64,000 nucleotides of DNA from NCBI GenBank assembly GCA_022818135.1, contig JAFMSR010000018.1:18466595-18530594 (forward strand), written 5' to 3'. Below the pieces are notes generated by a model. It saw nothing but the letters and a program-made list of their open reading frames with translations. It ran no database searches and was not told where the DNA came from. The stretch is from Saxidomus purpurata (taxonomy: Eukaryota; Mollusca; Bivalvia; Venerida; Veneridae). The position numbers were made by a program, and so were the translations under genes. This document shows, piece by piece, positions 49,573-61,345 of this stretch (positions within the stretch are counted from its first letter, which is position 1; each line of letters begins with the position of its first letter).

Positions 49573-50870
49573 TCAGGAGAGCCCGTCCCATTTTGTCCCC
49601 CATAACTCCAAAAGTACTTGAGCGATTTTCTTAAACTCGTACACTGACAGGCACGTTGGGAGGAGTGCAGTGTGTAAGAACAATAACTCTACCTTGCCTA
49701 CTTTTGAGTTATTCCCTTTTATCAGATTTACTTAACTTTGTCCGGAGCATAACTCCAAAACTACTAGTGGGATTTCAATTCAAACTTAATACACTGGTCA
49801 TAGCACATTGAGTAGGAAGTGCAGTGCACAAGAACAATAACTCCATCTTCCCTACTTACAGAGTTATTGCCCTTTATGTTTACTTAAAATTCCTTGTCCA
49901 GAGCATAACTCCAAAACTACTGGTTGAGAGATTCAATACAAACTTAATACACTGGTCATAGCACATTGAGTAGGAAGTGCAGGTGCACAAGAACTATAAC
50001 TCCATCTTGACTTATTACAGAGTTATTGCCCTTTATTACTTTTCCTTGTCCAAAGCATAACTCCAAAACTACTGGTGGGAATTCACTACAAACTTAATAC
50101 AATGATCATAGCACACTTAGTAGGAAGTGCAGTGTACAAGAACAATAACTCTATCTTGAGTTTTACTTTTAGAGTTATTGCCCTTTCCAGATTACTTTAA
50201 GTTTTGTCCAGAGCATAACTCCAAAACTACTGGTTGGAATTCAGTACAAACTTAATACAATGGTCATAGCACATTGATAGGAAGTGCAGTGCACAAGAAC
50301 AATAACTCCATCTTGACTACTTATAGAGTTATTGCCCTTTATTACTTTTACTTGTCCGGAGCATAACTCCGAAAACTACTGGTGGGATTTTCTTCAAACT
50401 TAATACAATGACATAGCACACTCAGTAGGAAGTGCAGTGTACAAGAACAATAACTCTATCTTGACTATTTTACTGAGTTATTGCCCTTTATTACTTTTAC
50501 TTGTCCGGAGCATAATCAAAAGTACTTGTAAACTTAATACGCTGACATAGCACATTGAGAAGAAGTGTTCAAGTACAAAACTCTACCTTGCCTACTTTTA
50601 AAGTTGTTCCTAAGATTTACATTTAAAGTTGTCCACAATAACTCCAAAAGTACTTAGGCCAAACTTAATACACTGCCATTGCTACTTGACTAAGCATTAA
50701 CTCTCCTTGCCTACTTTAGAGTTATTCCCCTTTATGTTTACTTGAATTCTTTGTCCGGAGCATTACTTCAAAACTTCTGTTGGGATTTTCAATCAAACTT
50801 AATACACTGGTCATAGCACATTGAGAGGAAGTGCAGTGCACAAGAACAATAACTCTACTTGCTACTTTTA
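49573..50870 (+). repeat. Tandem repeat of about 150 bp (GAGCATAACTCCAAAACTACT)
   Basis: About eight units each contain GAGCATAACTCCAAAACTAC, AACTTAATACACTGGTCATA, AGGAAGTGCAGTGCACAAGA and AGAGTTATTGCCCTTTAT. It is inserted into, or grown within, a block of shorter minisatellites. Confidence 0.9.
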
Positions 50871-51059
50871 GTCAACTATATCATACCAACTGATAATGAA
50901 CTTAATATATTTTGCAAACCTTCTCTTCATTGCCTTATTCTTTTTTCCACTTACCTGAAAACTGTATTCAGCATGACCATAACTATACGGCTTTTAAGGA
51001 TTTCTTCAAATAAAATGTACTACAACCTTCAGGTATCTTTTCCCTGGCGGGGGATTAAC

Positions 51060-51290
51060 CATGTGTAACATGGCTGTTATAATTTGTTATTGCAAAGCCA
51101 TTACTTCAAACAAGGTCATTTCTTCCTGTATGAAAAAGCATTATCATTATGATGTGTGATTGAGCTGTCATTTCTTTTTTTATGAACATCCATTAACATC
51201 ATGTTGTGTGATTGCAAGGTATTACTTCCTGTATGAACTTATCATGAATCTTACATTCATTGCTTTCTGTATGACCAAGCAATCCTGTAT
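51060..51290 (+). repeat. Continuation of the TTCCTGTATGAACAAGC minisatellite
   Basis: CTTCCTGTATGAAAAAGC, GATGTGTGATTG and CTTCCTGTATGAAC are the same units as at 48790-49500, now beyond the 150-bp array. Confidence 0.85.
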
Positions 51291-51296
51291 GGTGCA

Positions 51297-51570
51297 GGGA
51301 TGTCATTTTACTGTATATAACTGTTCAGGGTCATTTGACTACATAGCTCTAGAGGTTTTTACTGAACATAGCTGGCAGGAAAGGTCATGTGACTGTTCAT
51401 AGCTAGCAGGAAAGGTCATGTGACTGTATATGGCTGTACAAGAAGGTCATGTGACTGTATATAGCTGTCAAAAGAGGTCATGTGACTGTATATAGCTGTC
51501 TGGAGAGGTCATGTGACTGTTTAAAGCTGTACAAGAAGGTCATGTGACTGTATATAGCTGTCAGGGGAGG
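51297..51570 (+). repeat. Minisatellite of about 34 bp (GGTCATGTGACTGTATATAGC)
   Basis: About seven units of GGTCATGTGACTGTATATAG + CTGTCAGGAGA. Two opening units, GGATGTCATTTTACTGTATA and GGTCATTTG, also occur at 49515-49572 on the far side of the 150-bp array. Confidence 0.85.
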
Positions 51571-52679
51571 TAACTGCAGTTACTGTGATGGGCTTGGATT
51601 TTTGTCAACCTGATTCATTTTACTTCAGCTGTTGTAAAGTTAATGATAGAGATTGATACAGACATACTTACATAAACTTAGGTAGTTACGATAATAACTT
51701 ACAAAATATTTGATTGTCGGGTTTTGCTCCATAACTTTCTGAAGAACTTGTGAAACCTACTCATATCATTGAAGAAATTTGCCCTATCAGAACATATAAA
51801 GAAATTTGATAAATTATTGGATTATTCTGTGCCAAAACTAACACACTTAAAATGCGGAAACAGATTCAACTATAAGGTGTAACACTATTTGGCATGAAAT
51901 ATATATTTACCACAGGTGTTCTGTTGCAAGTCAGGTGTTCTTGCAATTAGCCATGATTAACAAAGTCCCAGGGAGAAACAGTGAACTTTCAAACAAACCA
52001 GGTGTTATAAAACAGGCACTACAGTACCAAGTCTGACTTTTGACTTACAGGTAATATATGATATATTAACAAGAGTTTGTAATTAATGTAACAGCAGCAG
52101 CCACAGAAGCAGTGTGTTGGTTACCATAATTGTTACCATAAATTACACACTGAATGTTCCGTAATTGTAAGCTTTCCAGAAAGCTTTGTTTAAGAACATT
52201 TTTGTGTACTTCTTACTGAAAGAAAGTATTGCATGGATAGTAAAGTTGTGAGAGGTGACACAATGCCACAAGTTTAGTGTAAAATGTGCAATAAGAATAA
52301 TGTTAGTACTTACAATTTGAGGGTTCAACACAAAACAGTCGTAAGTCCTTCTTTGTTTCATAACAACTGTTTCGTGTTGAACCATCAATCTTCAACTGCG
52401 AAATAAATTATTAGCTGGAGACAGCACTGCAAACCTCGCTGTTAAATAACAAGAGCACTGTGAGGCTGAGAGCTGTTGTTGAACATAGTTCTTCACCCCC
52501 ATGGGAACAAAGAATAAAGTCCTTAGTTTTAGCTGTATTGCATAGAACTCTAGAATCATGATTTGATTGAAAACAGGCTGTATGAAGTGCTCAGGGTGAG
52601 TTGTTGGTGTTATTATCACCTACTTTGATGTACCGATATTGATTTTTTTTGTAGCTGATTTAAAATTATGACATAATAT

Positions 52680-53040
52680 GGCCAATAGAGCTAAAGATAG
52701 ACAGTATGGCAATTAGTGCTAAAATTAGACACAATATGGCCACCAAAGCTTAAAATAGACCACCAGAGCTAAAATTAGACATAATATTGCCACCAAAGCT
52801 TAAAATAGACAACATGACCACCAGAGCTAAAATTAGACATAATATTGCCACCAGAGCTAAAAATAGACATAATATTGTCACCAGAGCTAAATATAGACAT
52901 AATATTGTCACCACAGCTAAATATAGACATAATATTGTCACCACAGCTAAATATAGACATGATATGGCCACCAGAGCTAAATATAGACATGATATGGCCA
53001 CCAGAGCTATAACAGACACAATATAGCCACCAGAGCTAAA
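52680..53040 (+). repeat. 30-bp minisatellite, about 12 copies
   Basis: The unit is ACATAATATTGCCACCAGAG + CTAAAATTAG. The repeat length is divisible by three, so frames stay open on both strands. This is not evidence of a gene. Confidence 0.9.
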
Positions 53041-53689
53041 AGATGGAAAATGACTTGTAAGTAATACTCCTTGAATGGCTTTAGCACGTACATTCCCTTA
53101 CATTTACTTCTTTCTGTTCTTACTACTGAATAGTAATGGGCAATGCAGGACCTTGAAGCACCCGTGGCCTATTTTCTGATTCCCAGTAAGTGTTTCTTGC
53201 TTTCTACCTGTCTTATTTATAGGCACCTACTGTCGTCATACAGTACAGATGTACTACCTTTTCAAGTTTTTACAATATAGTAGATTTTACATTAAAAAAA
53301 CTCAGAGAACATAAGCTGTTTTCAAGATAAACAACTGATACCAGATAATACTTTAGATGTTTTCTGAAGATTGTCCAAGATTTATGTCTAACACAAAACA
53401 TGATGTGTTTAGATAAATATTCTGGAAACAGTCTCCTACAAAGACCAGAACTTTGCTTATAAAGTGCACTGTTTATTATCAACAATTAATGTTTATGAGA
53501 TGCTGGTGCTATCAAAGTCATATTTAACTTTTAAGGCCTATTTAAAGACCCATCTTTTGGCTCAAGGTGTACTAATCCTGTAGGCTTTAATGCCTAGCCA
53601 TGTCTAGGTCCACCAAATTAATCTCACAAGTCCTCATGCATTTTGCAAAATATTTTGTTTGTTTTATGCATTTTTAGGGGATTTTGACC

Positions 53690-54880
53690 TATATACAGTA
53701 CTTCTCATGCATTTTGGAAATAATTTTACCTTTTTGCACTTTACCTCTGCATTTCATGACTTATGTGTGTAATAGTTCATGCATTTCTTGAGAGATTTTG
53801 ACCTGACTTCCCTATACTCTTGCATTTCAGTAGAGATTACATTGTATACCCGTGATGGCATCTATGTCATGAATTTTGTAAAGAATTTTGACCTGTGTGT
53901 GCAACTAGTAATGCATTTCTTTAGGGAGTTTTGGCCCATGTACACAATATTCATGCATTTCCTTAGGGATTTTGACCTGTGTTCACAACTACTTTCACAT
54001 TTCATTAGGGTTTTTACTTGTGTGCACAACTACTCATGCAATTTATTATGGATTTTGACCTGTGTGCACAACTACTCTTGCATTTTTTTAGGAATTTTGA
54101 CCTGTAGGATAATATTCATGCATTTCTTGAGGGATTTGACCTGTTTGCATAATCTTCATGGGTTTTTGTAGGGATTTGGGCATGTGTGCACAACTTCTCA
54201 TGCTTTTCTGCAGGGATTTTGACCTGTAGGCATAATATTCATGCAATTCTTGGGGGATTTTACCTATATGCACAATTTCTCGTGCATTTCTGAAGGGATT
54301 TTGACTTAAGTGCACCATATTCAGGCATTTCTTTAAAGATTTTGACTTGGGTGCATAGTAGCCATGCACTTTTGTACTCATGCATGTCTTTAGGTATTTT
54401 GACATGTAAGCATAATATTTATGCATTTGTTGAGGGATTTTACCTGTTTGAACAACTTCTCATGCAGTTTCAAAGTGTTTTGGCCAGTGTGTACAGTATC
54501 AATGCATTTCTGTAGGGGTTTTGACCTGTGTACATGACCACTCATGCATTTCTGTAGGGATTTTGGCCCCGGTGTACATGACCACCATGCATTTCTGTAG
54601 GGATTTTGACCTTTGTACGACCACTCGATGCATTTCTGTAGGGATTTTGACCTGTGTACGACCACATGCATTTCTGTAGGGGTTTTGACCTGTGTACAAT
54701 GACCACCCATGCATTTCTGTAGGGATTTTGGCCCATGTGCACAATCTGTAACACATTGTATGCCCAAAATTTATCCTTTTTTTAGGGATTTTGATATGTG
54801 TGCATAATATGCATGCAGATTTTGGCATGTGTGCATAATTACTATTGCATTTTATGAGAGGGATTTTGACCAATTTAACA
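53690..54880 (+). repeat. Minisatellite of 45-50 bp, about 24 copies
   Basis: The unit is CATGCATTTCTGTAGGGATT + TTGACCTGTGTGCACAACTACT, with many length variants. All open frames on the minus strand here derive from it. Confidence 0.9.
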
Positions 54881-57800
54881 TACTCAAAAGTATTAGTGAG
54901 GTGTCAGTTTACAGTAACTGTTGTTATACTATTATACTGTTAAAAAGATGTTGTTTGTACCAAATTTGGTTGACATAATGTTTATTACTATTTTGTTATG
55001 TTTGATGTATTACAAATTATTTGCATTGTGAAAATATGATTAGTTATATGGTTAGGCATTATCATTATATTACACCTAATGTAGATAAGATTAATCGATA
55101 AGGTAGGAATGCTGTCAGGCAGGCTGTGTAATAGTGTGTAGGTAGCTTATCTGGACACAAATTACTGCTGATAAGCCATTTATCTAGTCAGAAACAATAT
55201 TGAAGCAATAATGGGGGAAAAAACTCTGTTACAGAGTGCACATGGTTATTTTCATTGTCTCTGGTCTAGAAATTGGCTGCAGGTTGCTTTGGAAACTTTC
55301 TTTTTTTTCATTCTAATTATGGAATATAGGAGTAACATGAGGGGTATCTAGTATAGAAATGGTTGAGGTAGAATGTTTAGAGATGATTGGATTAAATGGA
55401 AAAGATAATCAGTTGTATATAAGTAAAACATAGGCTACAAAATGTGACAACTTTGTGATATTAACCAAAAGTACATTGCATGTTGAGCTGTTTTGCTGAA
55501 GAGTTGCAGTGGCTTTAAAATTTGCAGTAACATGTACATTGTATATGCTTACATCTGTATAATCTAAGTGAATGTCAGGACTTCGTGACCAAAGGTCATA
55601 GATTTAATCATCACAATGAAAAATGAGTTGCATTAAATATTCATGACTTTACATTAAAGGCCAAGGTCAGAGTGAGGTCTTAAAGTCCCAGGAGCACTTT
55701 TAATGAAAAAAAACCTGTAGCTGTTATATTACCATGAAAATTGTTTATGTCTTACTGGCAAAAGTGGGCGTTGTTAGTACAAAAAATATTTTGTTATGTT
55801 TCTTTTTAAATCGGTAGTACCGTATACATGCTATATAATATGATCTTTCAGCGAAGAAGCGACAAAAATAAGGATGTTGCACTGTATGAGTATTTAACAT
55901 GTTTCTTGGACTTTGATATAACCTAGGTCATACCTAAAAGTTACATTTTTTTTTGGCATGTCCTTATCTACTTTTGATTTCAATTCTTGATACACTTTTT
56001 TCCTTCAAGAATTATTGAATTTTTCACATACTTATACCTTATTAACACAGTCTGTTTTTAAGAGATTTGCACTTAAAGAATTTTTATTAGATTTCATAAA
56101 ATTTTAAAGCTAAAGGTGTATCACACCTATGCATGTTTTAGGGATTTATATATTTAAGTAAATAATGAGGTCTGACCTGAAAATAAAACCTTTCATAAAA
56201 CTCTTAAACAGGCCATAAAACCCTCTGTTTGTTGCCTCAAGTACTTTGATTTATATATTAAAAACAAACATTGGTTTTTAAAGGCTTAATTTGACCCTCT
56301 TGTTTATGGGCAAAAATGTTGAATGAAGTTTTTCTTACAATGAACTTTTTCTTGGACTTAAAAATCCTGCAAAACAGCAAGGTTTTTTTTCTTCTTTTTT
56401 TTTCAAACGTTAATTTACTTTTTGTGTCAGGGAAAACATTTATTTTATTCTTTTTCTCATAATGGTAGCTCTAAGCTTTACAAATATGTTAAGTGTTCAA
56501 AGAATGAAATTATAAAATTGTATGCAAACATATTTATATGACCAGTTATTAATTATTCAATTTAAATAAACATTTTAACCCAATAGTACTGGACCTTGTT
56601 TAGAATAAAATGAATTTATTAATGATTTTTCACAACTTACTTAAAAGGCCTATAGAACTTATTATTTCCTATTGACGGACATTTTGCTATTTCGTGAAAA
56701 ATATTTAGATTTGTTGTTGTTGATGCTTGTACATGTTATAATTGGCTTTACATGAAAATGTGAAAATTCTGTAAGGAATGGGGAAAATATTGAAATGTAA
56801 TTAAAAATTATTCTATGAAAGGAAAGAATTAGAATAAAATTTAATTATTTAATGATAATTGTACGTATTTTTTTTTATACTCAGATCAGATAAAAATGGA
56901 TTTTTGATGGCCCCCGATGTCAAATACAAATACTAAGAAGGTTGAATTGTGGGTATTTGAAAACATAGCTAAATTCTGTAATTATTGGTCACAGAAAGGA
57001 TTTTACAATAATAAGGGAACATCACAGGTACGCGATACCGTGTCTTGACTTGAACGACAATTTTAATTACAGAGGATGCATTGATCAGTCCTTTATTTAT
57101 TTGTGGTACACATGTAAACCAAACGTGAACTGACCTTTTATTGTATTGGAGTTAATAGATTGTCACTAGTTAAGGTATTTCCGAACGGTAAAAATGCAAA
57201 GTACACAAGTTTCTTTTGTTTGGGAAGGATCTGTTATTGAGTTTGTATAACCTTAAAAATCACAACTGGTTGAGACTTTGTAATAAATGTGGTTTGTTTA
57301 CATTGCAAATTTTCTTCAATTGTAGGATAAAAAAATATTTGATTTTCTTGTTTTTCTTTAAGGTTATAAAAGTGGGTTGTTGTTACAGTGTTTTAAGTAG
57401 CGGATTATAGCTAAGAGGATTTAACTAGATAGTTCCGACCCTCCACACATAAAACTGGACCTCTCATGTCAAAACATGACCTAAATAGGATGTGATTGAT
57501 TGACAGTTGAAGTTATTTCATTATTGATTTTTTTAAAATCAAATATGAAGCAATATTAACTTTAAGGATAAAATTGAATTGAACCGCATGCCATGGAATC
57601 TTGAATTTTGTCGTAGTTATACAAATTGTTTGAATTTTAAATTTTCAAGTACCTTTTAAAGTCGTAATTTATTTGGCAGTAATATGAAAGTGTTTGATAG
57701 GATACTGTGAATGGAATAATGAAAAAAAAGTAACAGAAATTTGAGAAGTGTGAAGAAGTAACAGAAATTTGAGAATGAGTGATTTGATTTATTCAAGTTA

Positions 57801-58414
57801 GAAGTATTAAAAATATTGCTTATTTCGTCCAGTAGGTTTTCTCTGTGGTTTTCGACAATAGGATGTCTTACACTGTGACATGTATATTCATAAATTTGAG
57901 ATTAAAGCAATAATCTATAATAAATAAAATGCTTTCAAGTATTTAGATGTCATAAAGTTATAATTACCATGTTTGATTGTTTACTCTGGGATTGATAAGT
58001 TCAAGGTATCAGTTACCTATGATGGGGAGATATTTGAGATTATAAGTTTTAGATCGAAGGATTGACTGATCGGAATTTGTCAGATATTATAAAAACATCA
58101 TTACCGAAGTACTGGAAATGTTTTTATTTAATTTTCTATTAAATGACAATTTTTCAAATATATCAAAATAGACATATTGCCTTGTAGTTTCCTTAATAAA
58201 ATATCTTAATGCTTCTGTATTCGATACAATATTCGATACAATAGGATACAAGGTAGATATGAACGGATGAACTTATATACATTTTCATGGTTTTAATAGA
58301 CTGAAATTGTTACTTTTGAGTGGAAGTTTTTACAAAACCTTAATTAACTGTTGAAGCAGTAAATAAAGTTCAAATCGCCGTATTTCTTTAGTGCTGGATT
58401 ACCGTGGTGAAATA
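54881..58414. other. Region upstream of exon C, no discrete feature
   Basis: Free of obvious tandem repeats after the dense minisatellite block, which may be why exon C is intact. A promoter for exon C is expected within it, but no element can be named. Confidence 0.4.
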
Positions 58415-58441
58415 TAAAGTGGTGTAAAAGTTCTGTTCATT

Positions 58442-58533
58442 ATGAAAACTGATATAATGAGTTCAGTATCATCTACGCCAGTGACAACAACAGGAGCGTC
58501 GGTACTCAGGAATTACAGTTTCCGCTTAGTCAG
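58442..58533 (+). CDS. Candidate alternative first coding exon C (30 codons + 2 nt)
   Basis: A short open frame from ATG 58442, with a second ATG at codon 6, reaches a donor TCAG|GTATGT at 58534 and leaves AG of a split codon. An in-frame TAA lies at 58415-58417. The peptide starts MKTDIMSSVSSTPVTTTG and ends ASVLRNYSFRLV. It is Ser/Thr rich, then basic and aromatic. It is too short for a confident call on its own. Support comes from the strong donor, the local coding-like composition (TCGG, GCGTCGG in AT-rich flanks) and the same exit phase as the exons at 19143 and 44602. The two split-codon bases are AG here and in exon B, so the same amino acid (Ser or Arg) would follow. It could be the short-form N-terminus of the same gene. 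The common downstream exon is not seen before 64000. Confidence 0.5.
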
Positions 58534-58699
58534 GTATGTCAGACAATAGTGTGTTTTCTTGAAAAATATATCACATTGTATATTTTCCTGCCTCGTCAGT
58601 TCATCGAGTGTTCAATTAGTTCAGGTGTTTCTGTCACAGGTATCTTTTGCAGCAGTCACAATAATTTGTGTAGTATAATACTAAATATAAAAAGCCATT

Positions 58700-58848
58700 C
58701 ATTCTTTCTTCCATTCTTTCTTCCATTCTTTTCATTCATTCATTCATTCATTCATTCATTCATTCATTCATTCATTCATTCATTCATTCATTCATTCATT
58801 CATTCATTCATTCATTCATTCATTCATTCATTCATTCATTCATTCGAA
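58700..58848 (+). repeat. (CATT)n microsatellite
   Basis: TTCTTTCTTCCATTC leads into about 30 uninterrupted CATT units, ending at 58848, only 170 bp downstream of the exon C donor. Confidence 0.95.
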
Positions 58849-59029
58849 TAAATTCCAATTTTCTAAATTTCAGTTTGCTCCGTCCTTTGTAAAATACCAC
58901 ATACCTTGATCCACCGATTTGGATCATTATGAAAATGCGCCTCATTATCAGTCAGTATAATGTAGAATGAAAACATCTTTCAATGAACAGTTTAATTAGG
59001 ACTCATTTATAAGACTAATTGAACAGAAC

Positions 59030-59140
59030 CAGTGCTATGGGTAACAGAACCAGTGCCTGTGGGTAACAGAACCAGTGCCTGTGGGTAACAGAACCAGTGC
59101 CTGTGGGTAACAGAACAGTGCCTGTGGGTAGTGGGTAACA
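59030..59140 (+). repeat. 22-bp minisatellite, five copies
   Basis: Units of GGTAACAGAACCAGTGCCTG TG; one unit has lost a C. Confidence 0.9.
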
Positions 59141-59534
59141 TAAGTCTTTTTCTGGATGACATAAAGATCCAGCATTTGACAAGATCTTAACTCCATCATC
59201 CCTGTAACAGTGGTAAAATACATAAAAGCTAATTTACAAGGCATGTTGAGATTTATAAAAGCATAAACAATATTTTGATCATGTTCATCATTTATAAATC
59301 ATGTAGCCCTTATCAGTTCTGCAGCTTTCTCTGACATATATATCATCTCAACAGAAAGGATGTTTTTAATAGGATAGTTTTTACAGAACGTACTATCAAA
59401 GTAGATCCATGGAAGGTATCCGGGAACGAATGAAAAAGTGCCTCATATTTGTCCTATGATTTAGAAAATAGACTTGCATGTCACTCAGTTACAGGAGTAG
59501 CAGTAGTTGTTCAAAGGGGTGGTTACTGAAAATC

Positions 59535-59640
59535 ATCTACCTCAATATTGACCAGTGCAGATCATGATCAATCTTGATCATGATCTGCATTTGTTACAAA
59601 GGCAGAATCAGTTGCCACCAGCACCTTACAAGCTAAATTT
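59535..59640. repeat. Palindromic MITE, TGATCATGATCTGC family, copy 3
   Basis: GACCAGTGCAGATCATGATC and GATCATGATCTGCATTTGTT are inverted around a 5-6 bp centre, followed by CAAAGGCAGAATCAGTTGCC. Confidence 0.65.
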
Positions 59641-59989
59641 ATGGAAACTATCATTTATCAGTTTGCCAAGGTAATTGATAATTAACTCACTAAATGTACC
59701 CATGCAATTAAATTAAATTTAAAAGAAAACAAAGACAGATTAAAATGCAGATTGTATGTGCCAGAGCAATTTTATGGTCTATTAAAATGCTTTGTTTAGA
59801 CCGCATTACCTGATTACTGCAGTAATGCACTCAATAAAACACATTTGCAGGTGCTTTTTAAAATGCAAAAAACAGGTAACAAAATTTTCTAGGCTGACTG
59901 CAGGTCAGACAACTGTTACAAACTCAGATCAGTAGCTGTTTCAACAGTTGTGTCCTAGAAAATGTATTTATGGTTATAACAGTTGTTGT

Positions 59990-60230
59990 TGTTGTAGGAA
60001 TTTTACGCCTGCACCAACCATATTTTGGTCATTTTAACAGGCGGGTAGTTTACCTAATCATCTTTCCTTGGAAGAACCTGTACTAGACTTCTATTCTTTG
60101 TAAGAAACAGCCAACTTCCTCACATAAAGAGAAATGGCCGATAGCAGGGCTCGAACCTATGACCTTCAATTAATGAGAGGTTACAGTGAGTTCAAGTCAG
60201 CGACTCTAACCATTCAACTACAGTCTTGGC
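59990..60230 (-). repeat. tRNA-derived SINE, same family as 40825
   Basis: Minus strand: a tRNA-like head with GAATGGTTAGAGTCGCTGAC and GGTTCGAGCCC. The body has GTGAGGAAGTTGGC, AGTACAGGTTCTTCC and TGACCAAAATATGGT. Confidence 0.75.
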
Positions 60231-61169
60231 TTTTCTTCCTTTGTATCTTGGCACAATTGTTCATAATAATGAGATGATAATGGAGAGTGCATGTTGCAGC
60301 CATCTTAGTTCTAGGTCAAGGTCATTCTTGGAGGTCTTCTGCTTTTTGAAAAGTGTGTGGGGGATGGGGAAGCATTTGTTTTGGCAATTAAATAAATGCA
60401 GTTATCTAACCAGTGAGGTATAAATAAAGCTTGGTATAACCTAAGTCACAGAGATGTTGTACCAGTTAGAGAGAACAGCGAAGTAACCTAGTAACCTAGG
60501 GCTCTGGTATACCCCTCCCCCACCTGAATTCTGAGTATAATCATGTGATCAAGGTATAGAACAAGTAGGATATGGTATATGAACCATCCAAAGTGAAGAA
60601 CTGCCAGCAAAGTTAGTGATCTGTCAGTTTAATCATCACACATACTCAAGAATCTGACAGTCAGCACTGCACATGTTATAAAAACTACAGTGCCAACATT
60701 TTTTTTATAATCGGATAAAGTCCTTGATTGTTTTGGGCTTATGTATAATTTATTGCCTCAGTTGTATAAACCAAAAACTCAATTTTTGGCTATATGAATT
60801 GAGATTTTAATTCAAAATTTTTGTCACGAGCCAAAAACCAGTATCCTCCACAGTGTCATAGAGAGGACTTTCTGGGAATGATTGTCAGGTTAAATGCCCA
60901 CCTGTAAATATACAGGTGGAATTGACATTTATACTCAGACAAATGAAAGACTAGGCCTTTTACAGAATTGCTTGCTTGATCAAATGACAGTTTTACTGTT
61001 ATAAGTCACCATAACTTGTCCTAGAATGACCTCAAATTCAAAGGAGGTCATCTCGTATTATGAACAACTTCCTACCAAATTTCAAGAAATCAGGTTGAAA
61101 CGATGTTCAGATATCGACTAGAAACCATTTTACTATTCAAGATGTGGAAAAAGGAATAATATCCTGCGA

Positions 61170-61345
61170 TAACTGACCACCCCTCAGACCAGTAGAACGT
61201 GGTCGCATTACCGAATTGGTCTTATAAGAGAAACCTTGTTACTATGAAATTAACACTTTATTTCGGAAATGTTTGGGCTTAATGTCGAAGGCGATTTTAG
61301 TATCGTGTGGTCTTAATATCATAACTAAATCACTGTACATATAAA
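61170..61345. repeat. Diverged relative of the GGTCTTAATATCG MITE
   Basis: TTTCGGAAATGTTTGGGCTT, AATGTCGAAGG and TGTGGTCTTAATATC follow the same order as in 27966-28142. The ends are eroded. Confidence 0.5.

Noticed and set aside
52750..53026. Overlapping 70-90 codon frames on both strands
   Set aside because: Shadows of the 30-bp minisatellite.
54088..54873. Minus-strand frames of 112-125 codons
   Set aside because: Shadows of the 45-50 bp minisatellite; frames overlap each other and follow the repeat.
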